Shown here: in pieces, positions 25,501 through 35,509 of the stretch | How positions within the stretch are numbered: position 1 is the stretch's first letter | How the letters are laid out: each line of letters starts with the position of its first letter | Assembly (NCBI GenBank): GCA_024364735.1 | Contig: JAGFNQ010006452.1 | Location: 1-64,000, forward strand | Reading direction: 5' to 3' | Source: Boesenbergia rotunda | Lineage: Eukaryota > Streptophyta > Magnoliopsida > Zingiberales > Zingiberaceae | DNA: 64,000 nt | Notes under the pieces: generated by a model | Told to the model about the DNA's origin: nothing | The model's input: only the letters and a program-made list of their open reading frames with translations | Databases searched by the model: none | Program-made: the position numbers and the translations under genes

Positions 25501-25645
25501 TGTAAGAGATCATGTAGGCAGGGGTGAAATAGTCCTTAAGCATGTAGACTCTAAGTCTAACTTAGTTGACATATTCACCAAACCCCTACCTGAGTCTGAG
25601 TTCAGCTCACTAAGAAGGCAGTTAGGATTATGCTTAGTAGAATAG
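22532..25645 (+). pseudogene. pol of SIRE element A (protease, integrase, RT, RNase H), two stops
   Basis: One frame covers 1038 codons. Protease has DSGCSRHMT (about 22550). The integrase finger (HRRLGH ... CNQGK, 22925-23050) leads to the integrase core (LHLDLFD, VDDYSRFTW, RSDHGGEFE, 23115-23335). RT runs about 24160-24960, with DVKSAFLNG and YVDD at 24701-24712, and RNase H about 25190-25560 (YSDSDYAGCKLD, STTEAEY). Only two breaks are present: TAG 22922-22924 in place of the Trp before HRRLGH, and TGA 23338-23340 in the integrase. Both are explained by single transitions. The ORF from 23456 to the end is uninterrupted, 729 codons. The product would have worked inside the particle and in the nucleus. 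Confidence 0.92.
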
Positions 25646-27028
25646 GTTAACTCTACTTTTGGTTTTGTTACTGCATTACTTGATTTGAAAATCAGTTTCT
25701 AAAAGAATTTTAAAACTGCTTTACTTAATTTCAAAATCAACATTTACTTAGTTTGAAAAATCTTTTTCGACCTAGTTTTTTTTTCAAAAACTACCCCCTT
25801 CAAAACTAGGCTTTTTCGCAAATGGACTTAGCCTAGGCCCTAACCCTAGAACTGCATGCACCTATAGATTTAGAAGCCAGCATCTCACAAGCACCTTAGG
25901 GTACTTTTGACTGATAACCTAGAATGGGTTGAGATGCTTAGGTCTTTGTCTTAATTCAAGATATAGATCAGTGCATCTGTAGTAATTGGGGCACTAAATA
26001 CAAATTAAACAGCAATCAGGTTAAGTGTCAAGTTTAGAAAATCTCACTTGAACAGAACACTTAACTTGACTAACCCTAGCGAAAACTACTGTTTATAACA
26101 GTTAGTAAGTAGCTAATTGGGTTAGACAGGACCCTACAGAGATAATTGAAATTGCTTTGGTTCAGTTTATATCTTGAATTGGTTCAGTACAGCACGTTAT
26201 TCTGTTATATACTTATGCAGTTTATTCTGCTATATTGCCTTGTTTTCGATATATGGCAAAGGGGGAGAGATAGGAAAGGAGAGAAGTTTTAAAATTTTGT
26301 TTAAATTTTTTTTTTCAAAATTCAAAACTTTATGTTTAAATTTTTTTTCAAAATTCAAAACTTTATCCTTTCTTCAAAAAGCTTAAGCTAAGTTTTTTCA
26401 AAACTGTTTTCAATACTTAAGCTAAGTTTTTTCAAAGCTGTTTTCAATATTTAAGCTAAGTTTTTTCAAAGCGGTTTTCAATATTTAAGCTAAGTCTGTT
26501 AAAAACTGCTTTCAAAGTACTTAAGCTAAATTTTTTTTTTAAAGCTGTTTCTAAAATACTTAAGTTAGTTTTCTCAAAACTGGTTCAAGAGATCAAAATA
26601 GTTTTCAAAATTGATTCTAAGTACTTGACCCAAGCAGTTTTCAGAAGTATTTTCTAAAGTACTTAAGCTATGTTCAAAAATTCTCTAAGTACTTATTTCT
26701 AAACTTCTCTAATAGAAAAGTTTCTAAGTATAAAGCCTCTAAAGTACTAAAGAGATTGAAAATTCTTTAGAAAATTTTCTAAATTATTGACTGGAAATTT
26801 TTTCCAAAGTACTCAACCAAAATTGGTTTAAGTTTTCTAAAAACTTCTTTTGAAAAATGTTCTAAGTTTCTGAAAAATAAATTCCATCATGTTGACTTAG
26901 AAATTTTTTCAAAACCCCACGAACCTTTGAAAAACCTAGGGGAGATTCCTTCCAGGGGGAGGGAACTAAAACTGTTATATCAAATGTCTTGATTAACTTA
27001 ACTTTTTGAATCAGGTTGCCATAAATCA
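25646..27028 (+). other. Non-coding 3' region of element A
   Basis: The AT-rich sequence after pol has no envelope-like ORF. It contains a conserved block (about 25860-26130, with AAGCCAGCATCTCACAAGC and GATAACCTAGA) shared with D (47530-47790), F (61550-61800) and, inverted, E (51240-51510). After a GGCAAAGGGGGAGAGA tract comes an array of roughly 35-40 bp units with ACTTAAGCTAAGTTTTTTC (about 26380-26570). Confidence 0.8.
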
Positions 27029-27040
27029 AAAAGGGGAGAT
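27029..27040 (+). promoter_or_regulatory. Polypurine tract of element A
   Basis: AAAAGGGGAGAT directly before the 3' LTR. The same AAAAGGGGGAGAT form precedes the 3' LTRs of C and D. Confidence 0.88.
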
Positions 27041-28448
27041 TGTTGGTGCAGACAGCACCCAAGTCGAACCTGTGTTTTGATAATGGCAAAGGGTTCAAAA
27101 GTTAAGAGGTAATGTTTATCTAACATGCTCATTAAGTGTGCAGGATACAAAGCCCTAGCGAAGGACTGCTAGGCACCTGGCGAAGGAATGCCAGGATACA
27201 AAGCCCTAGCGAAGGACTGCTAGGCACCTGGCGAAGGAATGCCAGGATAAAAAGCCCTAGTGAAGGACTGCTAGGCACTTGGCGAAGGAATGCCAGGATA
27301 CAAAGCCCTAGCGAAGGACTGCTAGGCACCTGGCGAAGGAATGCCAGGACACGAAGACCTGGCAAAGGACTGCTGGGCACCAGGCGAAGGATTGCTTGGT
27401 ACTGAAGACCCGGCGAAGGACTGTTGGGCAAAAGTCCAATCGGAGGAGCCGGTTGGCAACAGGTAAATTCTCCTGAGAGGAGTAGGTGAGGACGCGTTCC
27501 CCATCGAGGGAACAGTAGGCGTCGGTTCGACCTAGGGCTCCATTTTGGAGACCCAAAGTTAGAACCAAGACAGCTATGACTGTAAGAATCACTAACATTG
27601 TTGCTTTATCTTGTTTGGTACTAACCCTGGATGCAGGACCGAAGGAACGAGTGTCTGCAGCTCAGAAAGCCTCAAAGGAGTGAGGCAACAGCTGGGTTGG
27701 GCGCCCGGAAGGACCCGGGCATCCTAAGTAAAGCCAAACATGAGTTCAGCAAAAGTACGCTTCAGAAGCATACTGGGCGGGGTGCCCCCAGCTTCTCGGG
27801 CGCCCCCAGTGCCCAGGGTGCCCCGGGCTTGAGCCAACGAAGCGGATAAAGATCATCCAGCCGAGAAGCCCGCTGAAAGAGTCAACCAGGGCGCCCCCAG
27901 CGTCCCGGGTGCCCCCACAGTCAACTCTCAGCCCTATTCTAGTGGGATAAGGGTTGACCGAGAGTTGCTCGGATCGGGTGACACGTGGGGGGCGTCCCCA
28001 ATGTTCAGGGCGCCCCAGGAGGCTATAAAAAGCCCCTCGACCCCAAGGCTTCAACACTCACTGCTTCCAACGCCAATACGCTCTTCTACTCAAACGCTTT
28101 GCTCCGAAAACCTCCCAACTCGAGATACAAGCGCCGATGACGTCCCTCTGCTCCGAGATACATTCTACACTGGACGTCGATAACGAAGAGCTGTCCTTTT
28201 AAGTTTACTGTACTGCAATTGTAATATCTGTTTGTAAACCATTTTGCGCACATATAGAATTGTCCGCAGTAAACGGTCAACGACCGTGGGCCTTGGAGTA
28301 GGAGCCGACCGCGACTCCGAACCAAGTAAAATCTTAGTGTTTGTGTGTTGTTTAGTTTTAATTTTTCCTCTGCGTATTCTCTTTTTCAATCCGAAACAAT
28401 TTACGATATTCACCCCCGCCCCCTCTATCGCATTCTCTCGATCCAACA
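27041..28448 (+). repeat. 3' LTR of SIRE element A
   Basis: 1408 bp, with the same ends as the 5' LTR; TATA box at 28024-28030. It is 57 bp longer than the 5' LTR, much of which is accounted for by one extra minisatellite unit. Scattered substitutions between the two LTRs show that the insertion is not very recent. Confidence 0.92.
27142..27345 (+). repeat. Four exact-length 51-bp tandem units
   Basis: Units begin AGGATAAAAAG or AGGATACAAAG at 27142, 27193, 27244 and 27295, each with GCGAAGGACTGCTAGGCAC or a one-base variant. A diverged fifth unit follows (AGGACACGAAGACCTGG). Because 51 is a multiple of 3, several frames stay open, which gives false ORFs on both strands. Confidence 0.92.
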
Positions 28449-30195
28449 TTTCCGTGGAGATTCTAGCTCAGAGTCACACCGGAACATAGTTGATTGAGAG
28501 TTTCGTCAATTCTGTAATCCGATCGTTTGGATCTCGATTTTATGTCATTTTCATCCATCGGAGCTATCTGGAGGATCCTCTGGAGTGCTCTGATCATCAC
28601 CAAATCATCATCGCACTTCTACTTCGCGAAATCGAGGAGATCGGATGGGTTGTCTTCAGCTGAGTGCAGTTTGTGAGCAGAGTCGATATTGAGGCAGTTT
28701 TTCCATTGATCTGCGGATCTGAGGGGTTCTTGGCTTGCTCTTGTGTGATGGCAAGGAGATCTTGAGCTAAGGAATGGATCGGAGCTTAGTTTCTTACTGA
28801 ATTTCAATTTCGTAGTAGTAGTTTCAATTGCAGCGTGCCATTTCCATTTCTGAACTCTGTATCAATTTTATTGGAACATTTTTGTAGTTGTTAGCTTTTC
28901 AATTCTGCACTCTAGTTAGCCAGGTTGTTTGAGTAGTGAACGATTGCAATTAGATCAGCTACTCCGCATTGAAACATTTATGAATTTAGTATCAATCCTG
29001 CATTTCTGTTCAAGTTGTTTGCGTATCAGTCCTTGTTTTGACTTCTAAGTTTGGTATCCAACAAGTTTAGTTCTTCTCTGAATTTCAATTGTAGCTTGTT
29101 CCATTTACGTAGCATTTTATATCAACTTCTGAATTGGTCTCAGCTTGCGTATCAGATTTCTTTTAGCATGTTCAGTTCAACATATATGAAATTGTGCCAA
29201 GTAACCATTAGCTTTTCCTTAAGCTTCTCTGAATTTCGATTAGTTACTCAAGCTCAGTTTGCATGTGTTAGGTTCAGCATTTGATTTGTTCCTGCATCAT
29301 TGCATTCGATTTATCAAGTTCTTCATTTTCATATCTGCCTTCGATTTCTCACTGCATATTAGTTTAAGATCTGAAATTTTATTTCATATTCATTTGTTTG
29401 TATTCACTTGTTTCTGAATTCTGCATTTGGTTTGTTATTTCACATTTATCTGCCTCACATCAGCTGCTTCACATTAGTTCTTCACATCAGTTTATAAATC
29501 TACAATTAGTTCAGATTCCGGCACATAAGTTCTCCTCCATTTGGTATCAAGTTAGCTTCAATTCTTCATTCTGGATCAAGAGAAGTTTTGGCATTGATTG
29601 ACATCAAGTTAAGTGCAACTATTAGTGAGCTTTTGTGCTTTGAAATCAGTTAGTTTTGCATTCGGATATTTCTGAACTTACTCATCCATGTTTGCATTTG
29701 GTTGTTTCCGAATTTTGTAGCTAGCTTGTGTTTCCTTTGTCTTAAGTTTGAATTCTAAAGTAAGTTGTTCTTTTGCATTAACTTCAATCGAAAATGTCAG
29801 CATTGTGTTGATTCACTTTGCTTAGCATCTAGTTTGCATTTGATATCAAATTTGTCTTCCAAGTGGGCTACTTGCATTGGTAGATTTAAGTTTCCAATTG
29901 TTTGAGTTCATTAGTTGAAATTACTTAGCTTAAGTTTCATACTTAATTTTTCTTTCTTTTTCCTTGTGTTTTCATTTCTGATTGTAACCCAACCCAAATC
30001 TTATCTGAAACCCAAAAATATTTGACGACATATAAACTCAATGCTTGAATCAAACAACCTTAGCTAGCCCTAGGAAAAATACGACCTGTGGCCCCTTTAC
30101 TACATTTCTATTCTTTGCTAGCAAAAAGGGTTTCCAGCTTTACACATATCTAAGTTTGAGACCCACATTCGTGACAACCTCTTTTGGGTCCGTCA
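28449..30195 (+). repeat. 3' LTR of Athila-like element, right part
   Basis: It resumes at the second TTTCC and matches 9387-11137, ending GTCCGTCA at 30195. GCTAC (30196-30200) is the element's right target duplication, and the sequence after it is F. Confidence 0.9.
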
Positions 30196-31110
30196 GCTAC
30201 CTCTCAAATCCTAAGCTAGTTAGACCAGAGTGTCTCAAAAAGTAATTTGAAAATGATCTTTCTTTAAGGCTTTGTCTAGGAAAGGATTGATGATCCAATA
30301 AGGCTACGGCCGAAGAAGACCTCTATGCCTCGCCAAGACCTGGAAGCCAATTATCGAAACTCACTTTTAAATTACTATTCGTTAAACTCAAATCTAACAC
30401 AAGCTTCAATTAAATCATAGATTTAACATGAAATCAAAGATAAAAATAATACATCTCACAAAATAGATAAGGAAACTTGTTTTATCACTTAGGATTGGGT
30501 GAGATGTTTAGGATCTAATAATGTAGTCCAACCCAACTAACCAGATTAATTCTATCCTTAATATACATTTAATCAAATTCAGCAAACTTCAAATTTAATT
30601 TCACTTAATATTTTCAAAATTAATTTAACTTAATATTTTCAAAATTAATTTAACTTAATATTAATTTAACTTAATACATTCAAAATTAAAATTTAACTTA
30701 ATATTTTTCAAATTTAATTTCTTTTAATAGCTTCAAATTTAATTTCACTTAATATTTTCAAAATTAATTTCACTTAACATTTTCAAAATAAAATCCAATT
30801 AATATTTTCAAATTAAAATTCCACTTGATATTTTCAAAAATTAAAACCCACTTAATACATTCAAAGTTAATTTCACTTTTCAAAGTTAATTTCACTTAAT
30901 ATTTTCATAATCAAAAGTTCACTTAATATTTTCAAAAATTAATTTCACTTAATATTTTTCAAGATTGAAACTTAAGATTTTCCAAAATTAAATTTCAGCT
31001 TAACATATTCAAATTTAACTATGTCAAATTCGAAAAACCATAAATATTTCAAAATAACTCATTATTGTTAATGAAACTAAGTCTTGAATATATTTACATT
31101 GGAACCTAGG
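30196..31110 (+). other. Spacer region of F with AT-rich repeat array
   Basis: 30196-30360 is the conserved gag-pol spacer block of SIRE-type elements. From about 30540 to 30990 an array of roughly 25-35 bp units with TTTCACTTAATATTTTCAAAA and variants follows. No gene is visible. Confidence 0.75.
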
Positions 31111-31139
31111 ACTTGATTGAAATTACTTGGTCAAATATT

Positions 31140-31420
31140 GGTCAACTCGGGCACCCGAGACCCTCACGGGCGCCCCAATCCTTTTCCGGCGTACAAGGCA
31201 GTCAACACTGCCAATTCTAAGCAAACTGAGCTCAGGCGCCCGAGACAGTCTCGGGCGCCTCACTGCGTGTCACGGGCGCCCTGGTCACCTCACAGGCGCC
31301 CGGGAAGGCCTTTATAAACCTACTCCCACAGCTCCTTTCTTCACACCTCAAGCCATCTCCTCTCATTTTCTCCGCTCTTCTAAGGCGCCCCTAAGCTGCC
31401 CCAACCTTCCTCTTCCTATA
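31140..31420 (+). promoter_or_regulatory. Internal promoter-like region of F's accessory ORF
   Basis: GC-rich sequence with repeated GGGCGCC and GGCGCCCG motifs in an AT-rich setting leads to a TATA box (TATAAA, 31313-31318). A CT-rich leader and an ATG 103 bp further on follow. D has the same arrangement at 45550-45825. The pattern is that of the LTR promoters. Promoter activity is inferred from layout only. Confidence 0.6.
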
Positions 31421-31565
31421 ATGTCGCCCCGGTATGAATTAGTTATGATTTTATGTTTGGTTTTCCAATTTCATTTTACTTAGTAAGCGTCGAGTTACCG
31501 AAAACGATTCGGGTGCCGAGCCCAGTCCGAACCCTAGATTTCCTACCCTAACTCTCTTTAACAAG
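31421..31565 (+). pseudogene. Accessory ORF of F, 5' fragment with intron
   Basis: ATG 31421 opens an 11-nt first exon. GT at 31432 and a pyrimidine-rich ...TTTTACTTAG ending at 31483 define a 52-nt intron. Exon 2 then reads in frame, with a basic start (KRRVTEN) and PNPRFPT followed by LFNK, to the junction with C at about 31565. D has the same splice sites with a 79-nt intron and the matching PRFPT-LFNK stretch. 52 nt is short for a plant intron, so splicing needs RNA evidence. The rest of the ORF is deleted until its 3' end at 60966. Confidence 0.6.
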
Positions 31566-32454
31566 TTTGATGTGTGTGCCAATATGTTTAAGGTTAGGGT
31601 GTTATGTTGTATTTGATATGTGTGATTGAGTTTGCAGGACTTGGAGAATCACACATGGAGAACATATCCGAGGGACGAGAGCCGAGGGAGGAGAGCTCCA
31701 AGGGCAAGCCGGGAAGTGGACTTCAAGGGCACACGTGAAGGGTGGCATGGAGGCAAGCCAAGGGAGGCTTGTGTGCGCATCCGAGGGATGATAGCCAGAG
31801 GAAGATAACTTCAAGGGGCGAGCCAAGGGAGCATACCTGAAGGCATACGTGAAGGAGAGTGTTTGGAGAGGTTGTAAGTGAGTTGAGTGGCAGGGCAGTC
31901 GACTGGCCAGAGGGCAGTCGACTGCCAAAACTCACAGAGAGTTTACAGCCTCGGTCCAGTCGACTGCCCCAGGGGCAGTCGATTGGTGACCCCCCAAAAC
32001 TAGTCGTTGGCTGGCATTTATTGCTAGGCCAGTCGACTGCCCCAGGGGCAGTCAACTGGTGCGGGTCTGGACAGCTTGCGAAGTTGTCCTGTTCTCTTAT
32101 AAAAAGAGGACATTTCCGCACATGAACGGTACGATTTTTCACTGTAACGAAGTGTTGTTCGTGCGATTAGTCTTTCGATCTTCCTCTCATTCTTCATCGC
32201 ATTCTGTAAAGAGGAAGACAACGCTTGTAAAGGTTTCTCCACCTTTGAAAGAGACTTTTCATAGTGGAGGTGGAGTACTCGCGTCGATCCTTGGATTAGT
32301 CACCCGTTTGGGTGGATACCAAGTAAAATTCCTGTGTTAGCATTTCTCTCTCGTTCTTTGTATATTTTTGTTTGTATTGCGCTAACCTCTGTGTAGAGAA
32401 CATGACGAAAAAGTGCTATTCCCCCCCACCTCTAGCAATGCAAGCGATCGTATA
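31566..32454 (+). repeat. 5' LTR of element C, 5' end truncated
   Basis: It matches the 3' LTR (41664-42589) from about base 40. It holds four perfect CAGTCGACTG palindromes (31896, 31915, 31957, 32030) plus diverged ones, then a TATA box (TATAAAAA, 32098-32105). The end CGTATA is mutated from CGTACA. Confidence 0.88.
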
Positions 32455-32456
32455 AT

Positions 32457-32469
32457 TGGTATCAGAGCC
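32457..32469 (+). promoter_or_regulatory. tRNA-Met primer-binding site of element C
   Basis: TGGTATCAGAGCC follows the 5' LTR by two bases. Confidence 0.9.
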
Positions 32470-32512
32470 GGTTCGCTTCGGGAGAACTCACCATCGACTG
32501 GAGTAAAAGTAA

Positions 32513-34177
32513 ATGGCGTTTCAAGAGGGATACAACACTGCAAGGCCTCCATTCTTCTACGGAAACGACTTCGCATACTGGAAAGGTAGAATGTAATACT
32601 ATTTGATGAACGATATTGAAAACTGGATTAGTGTTGTAGATGGATTCGATGCACCCGTCGACGAAAGAGGAGAGCCACTGCCAATGAGATCATGGCCGAA
32701 GGATGTCATGAAGAGGGCGCAATCAAATGTCAAGGCTACCACCACACTTCAGTGCGGGCTCTCAAAGGAGCAACTCAACAAAGTGGGATTGTTCATGAGC
32801 GCAAGGAGTTATGGGAGAAACTCGTTGAACTCAATGAAGGGTCCAACGAGTCAAGATGGGCAAAGAAGGATCTACTTGTTGCCCAACTCCAATCCTTGTC
32901 CATGAAGACCAACGAGACCATGAGTCAGCTGCATGGAAGGGTAAAGGAGATCATCAACGAACTCCATGTGATTGGAGAGAAAGTTGAAAACCGGGATCTC
33001 GTAAGGTACGTTCTACAATCCTTCCCGAGAACAACCTTGTGAGCATCAATGGTTGATGCCTACAAAGTATCAAGGGATTTGTCTATAGTTAAATTAGATG
33101 ATTTATTTTGTGAATTTGAATTACACAAGCAAGCTAATGTTTCGGCCAAAGAGAAAGGTATAGCTTTCATTATAGAAAAGGAGAAGGAGAAGAAGAAGGA
33201 GAAGAAGAAAGTGGTCTACTCCTCTTCATCCGACTCAGAGGAGTCCAGTGCCTCTATGGATAGCGACCAAGAGGCCTTCATGGTAAGAAAAATGCGTAGG
33301 GCATTTAAAAGTTTTTCTAACAAGTCTTATGCTAGGAAAGGATCCAAAAGTAAGAGCAAGGCAAAGAACATCATCTGCTACAACTGCCACCAAGAGGACA
33401 CATGAAGAATGAGTGCCCCCAACTAAAGAGAAGGGAAGAAAAGAAGGAGGAGAAGAAGAGAGGTGACAAGAAGAGGACAAAGGGAAAGGAGAAGAGTGCC
33501 ACCAACCTCAAGGCGACTTGGGATGATCCATCATCCTCGAAGGAGGAAGAGGAAAACGTGTCCCACTTTGTGCTTATGGCAGTGGATCATTCAGAGTCAT
33601 CTGATGATGAGAGAAGCTCAAGTAGTGAAGAAGAAAGCGGCTCATCATCATCATCATCCGAATCTGAGGAGTCGGTAAGTGAGGTATATAGTTTACCTTC
33701 TTCTACTTTGGTTAAAATTATTTCTAATATGAACATGGATTTAGCTAGAGCTAGGAGAAAAACTAAGGACTTAAAGGATGAAATTGTCATGTTTAGAGTA
33801 GAATCTACAAAACTTAAGAAAGATTTGCATGCTTATTCTACTATGTCAAATGATGATACATGCTTTGAAAATGAAAATAAGGAACTAAGAAAAAATGTAG
33901 AGGACCTCACAAAAGCACTTAAGAAATTTCAAGTGGACTCTAGCAACCTAGACATGATAATTAATAGTCAAAGAGCCATTTATAACAAGGCCGGATTAGG
34001 ATATGGGCCAAAGACCAAGGAAGTAGCATTTGTCTCACTTATGGATAGAAATGGTGCATCAAGAGACAAGGGGCTAAGGGAAACATCTAGAAGGCTTGGG
34101 TACCAAAGAAATTTTTAAATGATGCTTGTGGATCGAAAATTTGGGTACCAAAAGATTGCATTTTCCATGTTGTATAG
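32513..34177 (+). pseudogene. gag of element C, four or more breaks
   Basis: ATG 32513 (MAFQEGYNTARPPFF) starts a gag like that of A. Recognisable parts are LQCGLSKEQLNKVG, VENRDLVRYVLQSFPR, a KEK-rich linker with SSSSDSEES (about 33220), a CCHC knuckle starting CYNCHQE (33376), an acidic serine-rich stretch (33590-33680) and a coiled-coil-like tail. Breaks are TAA 32594, a one-base deletion near 32795, TGA 33040 (where Trp is expected) and a one-base deletion inside the knuckle near 33395. A final frame change near 34090 precedes the conserved W-V-P-K end, which stops at TAG 34175-34177. Confidence 0.85.
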
Positions 34178-34201
34178 GTAAGAGTCAAGGATGCCTCAAA
34201 C

Positions 34202-35509
34202 ATGTGGATAGTAAATAGTGGATGCTCAAGACATATGACCGGAGATGAGAGCAAGTTCTCCACTATAAGCTACCTAAGAGAAGGGACGGTTTCCTTTGGA
34301 AATAGTGGGAAACTCAAAATCATTGGTAGAGGCACCATTGAGGTATCTCCTACGATCTCTATCCACAAAGTACTTTTAATTAGAAACATGAAATTTAATT
34401 TATTTAGTGTAAGTCAATTATGTGATGTGGGCTATAGGGTTGAATTTCATGATAAGAAATGCCTAATTAAACAAAATGGGTCCGATAAGGTCACACTAGA
34501 AGGGTATAGGGAGGCTAATCTTTATTATCTTGATCTTACTTATGCTACTAACAATTTGCCTAAGTGTCTCATGTCTAAAGAAGAAAAAGGGTGGTTGTAG
34601 CACCGAAGACTTGGGCACACCAACATGAGGAACATTACAAGAGTGGCAAAGGAGGAGTTGGTGGGGCTCACTATGATCAAGTATGAGAAGACCAAATTAT
34701 GTGATGCATGTCAAGAGGGTAAGCAATCAAAATCATCACACAAAGGTAAAATCCTAACCACCACTACTTTACCTTTAGAGCTTTTACATATTGATCTTTT
34801 TGATTGCCATAGTACTCCCTCACTTGTAGGGAGTAAATATTGTTTGGTTATAGTAGATGACTTTTCTAGATTTACATGGGTGTTCTTTTTGAAACATAAG
34901 GACTATACGTTAAAAATCTTTATAGGGTTTAGTAAGAGGGTAGAAAATGAAAAATACCTAAAGATTAACCGAATTAGGAGTGACCATGGTGGGGAGTTCT
35001 AAAACTCAAGCTTCTCACAATTTTGTGTAGAAAATGGGTATAAGCATGAATTTTCATGCCCAAGGACTCCTCAACAAAATGAGGGTAGTAGAGAGGAGAA
35101 ACAGAGTCCTACAAGAAGCTGCTAGGACTATGCTTAATGCATATTCACTTCCTTGCTATTTTTGGGCCGAAGCGGTAAATACCTCTTGTTACATTCAAAA
35201 TCGGGTTTTGGTACATAGGTTCTTAGGTAAAACCCCATTTGAATTGTGGAATGGGAGAATTCCACAAGTCCACTACTTTAGGGTCTTTGGATGTAAGGTT
35301 TATATTCTAAATACCAAGGATGATCTAAGGAAATTTGAATCAAAAGCGGATGAGGGAATTTTAGTTGGCTATTCATCCACTAGTAGGGGTTATAGGGTTT
35401 ACAACAAAAGAACCAAGGTAATTGAGGAGTCCTCAAATGTTGACTTTGATGAATCGACAAATACTTACCCTAGGAAATCCTCAATTGATAAGGATATAGA
35501 GGAATGTCA
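34202..35509 (+). pseudogene. pol of element C, protease-integrase part
   Basis: Protease carries NSGCSRHMTG: the catalytic Asp is Asn. The integrase finger (HRRLGHTN ... CDACQEGK) and core (LHIDLFD, VDDFSRFTWV, RSDHGGEF) follow. TAG 34598-34600 stands just before HRRLGH, the same codon as the TAG of element A. TAA is at 35000-35002. A one-base insertion near 35085 moves the frame, which then runs to the insertion site at 35509. The Asp change alone would disable processing. Confidence 0.85.

Larger units (their letters stand above)
18603..28448 (+). mobile_element. Full-length SIRE/Maximus-like Ty1/copia retrotransposon (element A)
   Basis: The 9846-bp element has LTRs TGTTGGTGCAG...CCAACA (18603-19953; 27041-28448), an initiator tRNA-Met PBS, gag, pol, a polypurine tract and a TTTCC duplication on both sides (18598-18602; 28449-28453). 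RT motifs such as QIYVDDIIFGST and the long gaps between gag and pol and after pol are typical of the SIRE/Maximus clade. It is the best preserved autonomous-type element here: gag has two frameshifts and one early stop, and pol has two stops. It may have helped the pol-less D/F elements, whose LTR and gag are related. Confidence 0.92.
8654..30195 (+). mobile_element. Athila-like Ty3/gypsy element lacking RT and integrase
   Basis: The element has LTRs of about 2.5 kb, a tRNA-Asp PBS (11144-11160), a gag-protease ORF, a long non-coding 3' part and a polypurine tract (17832-17844). It ends at 30195, followed by GCTAC, its right TSD. The left TSD is outside the window because the Angela-like element entered 11 bp into the 5' LTR. 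SIRE element A sits in the 3' LTR. PBS type, protease form (DLGAS) and AAGTGTGGGGGAG tract are Athila traits. No reverse transcriptase, RNase H or integrase motif is found between the LTRs, so mobility would have needed a partner. Confidence 0.85.

Noticed and set aside
25646..27028. Envelope-like ORF after pol, as reported for some SIRE elements
   Set aside because: No ORF above about 80 codons with signal peptide or transmembrane pattern in A, C or E.
27132..27431. Regular repeats resembling a CRISPR array or a repeat protein
   Set aside because: Units are contiguous 51-mers without spacers, located in a plant LTR; the reading frames stay open only because 51 is a multiple of 3.
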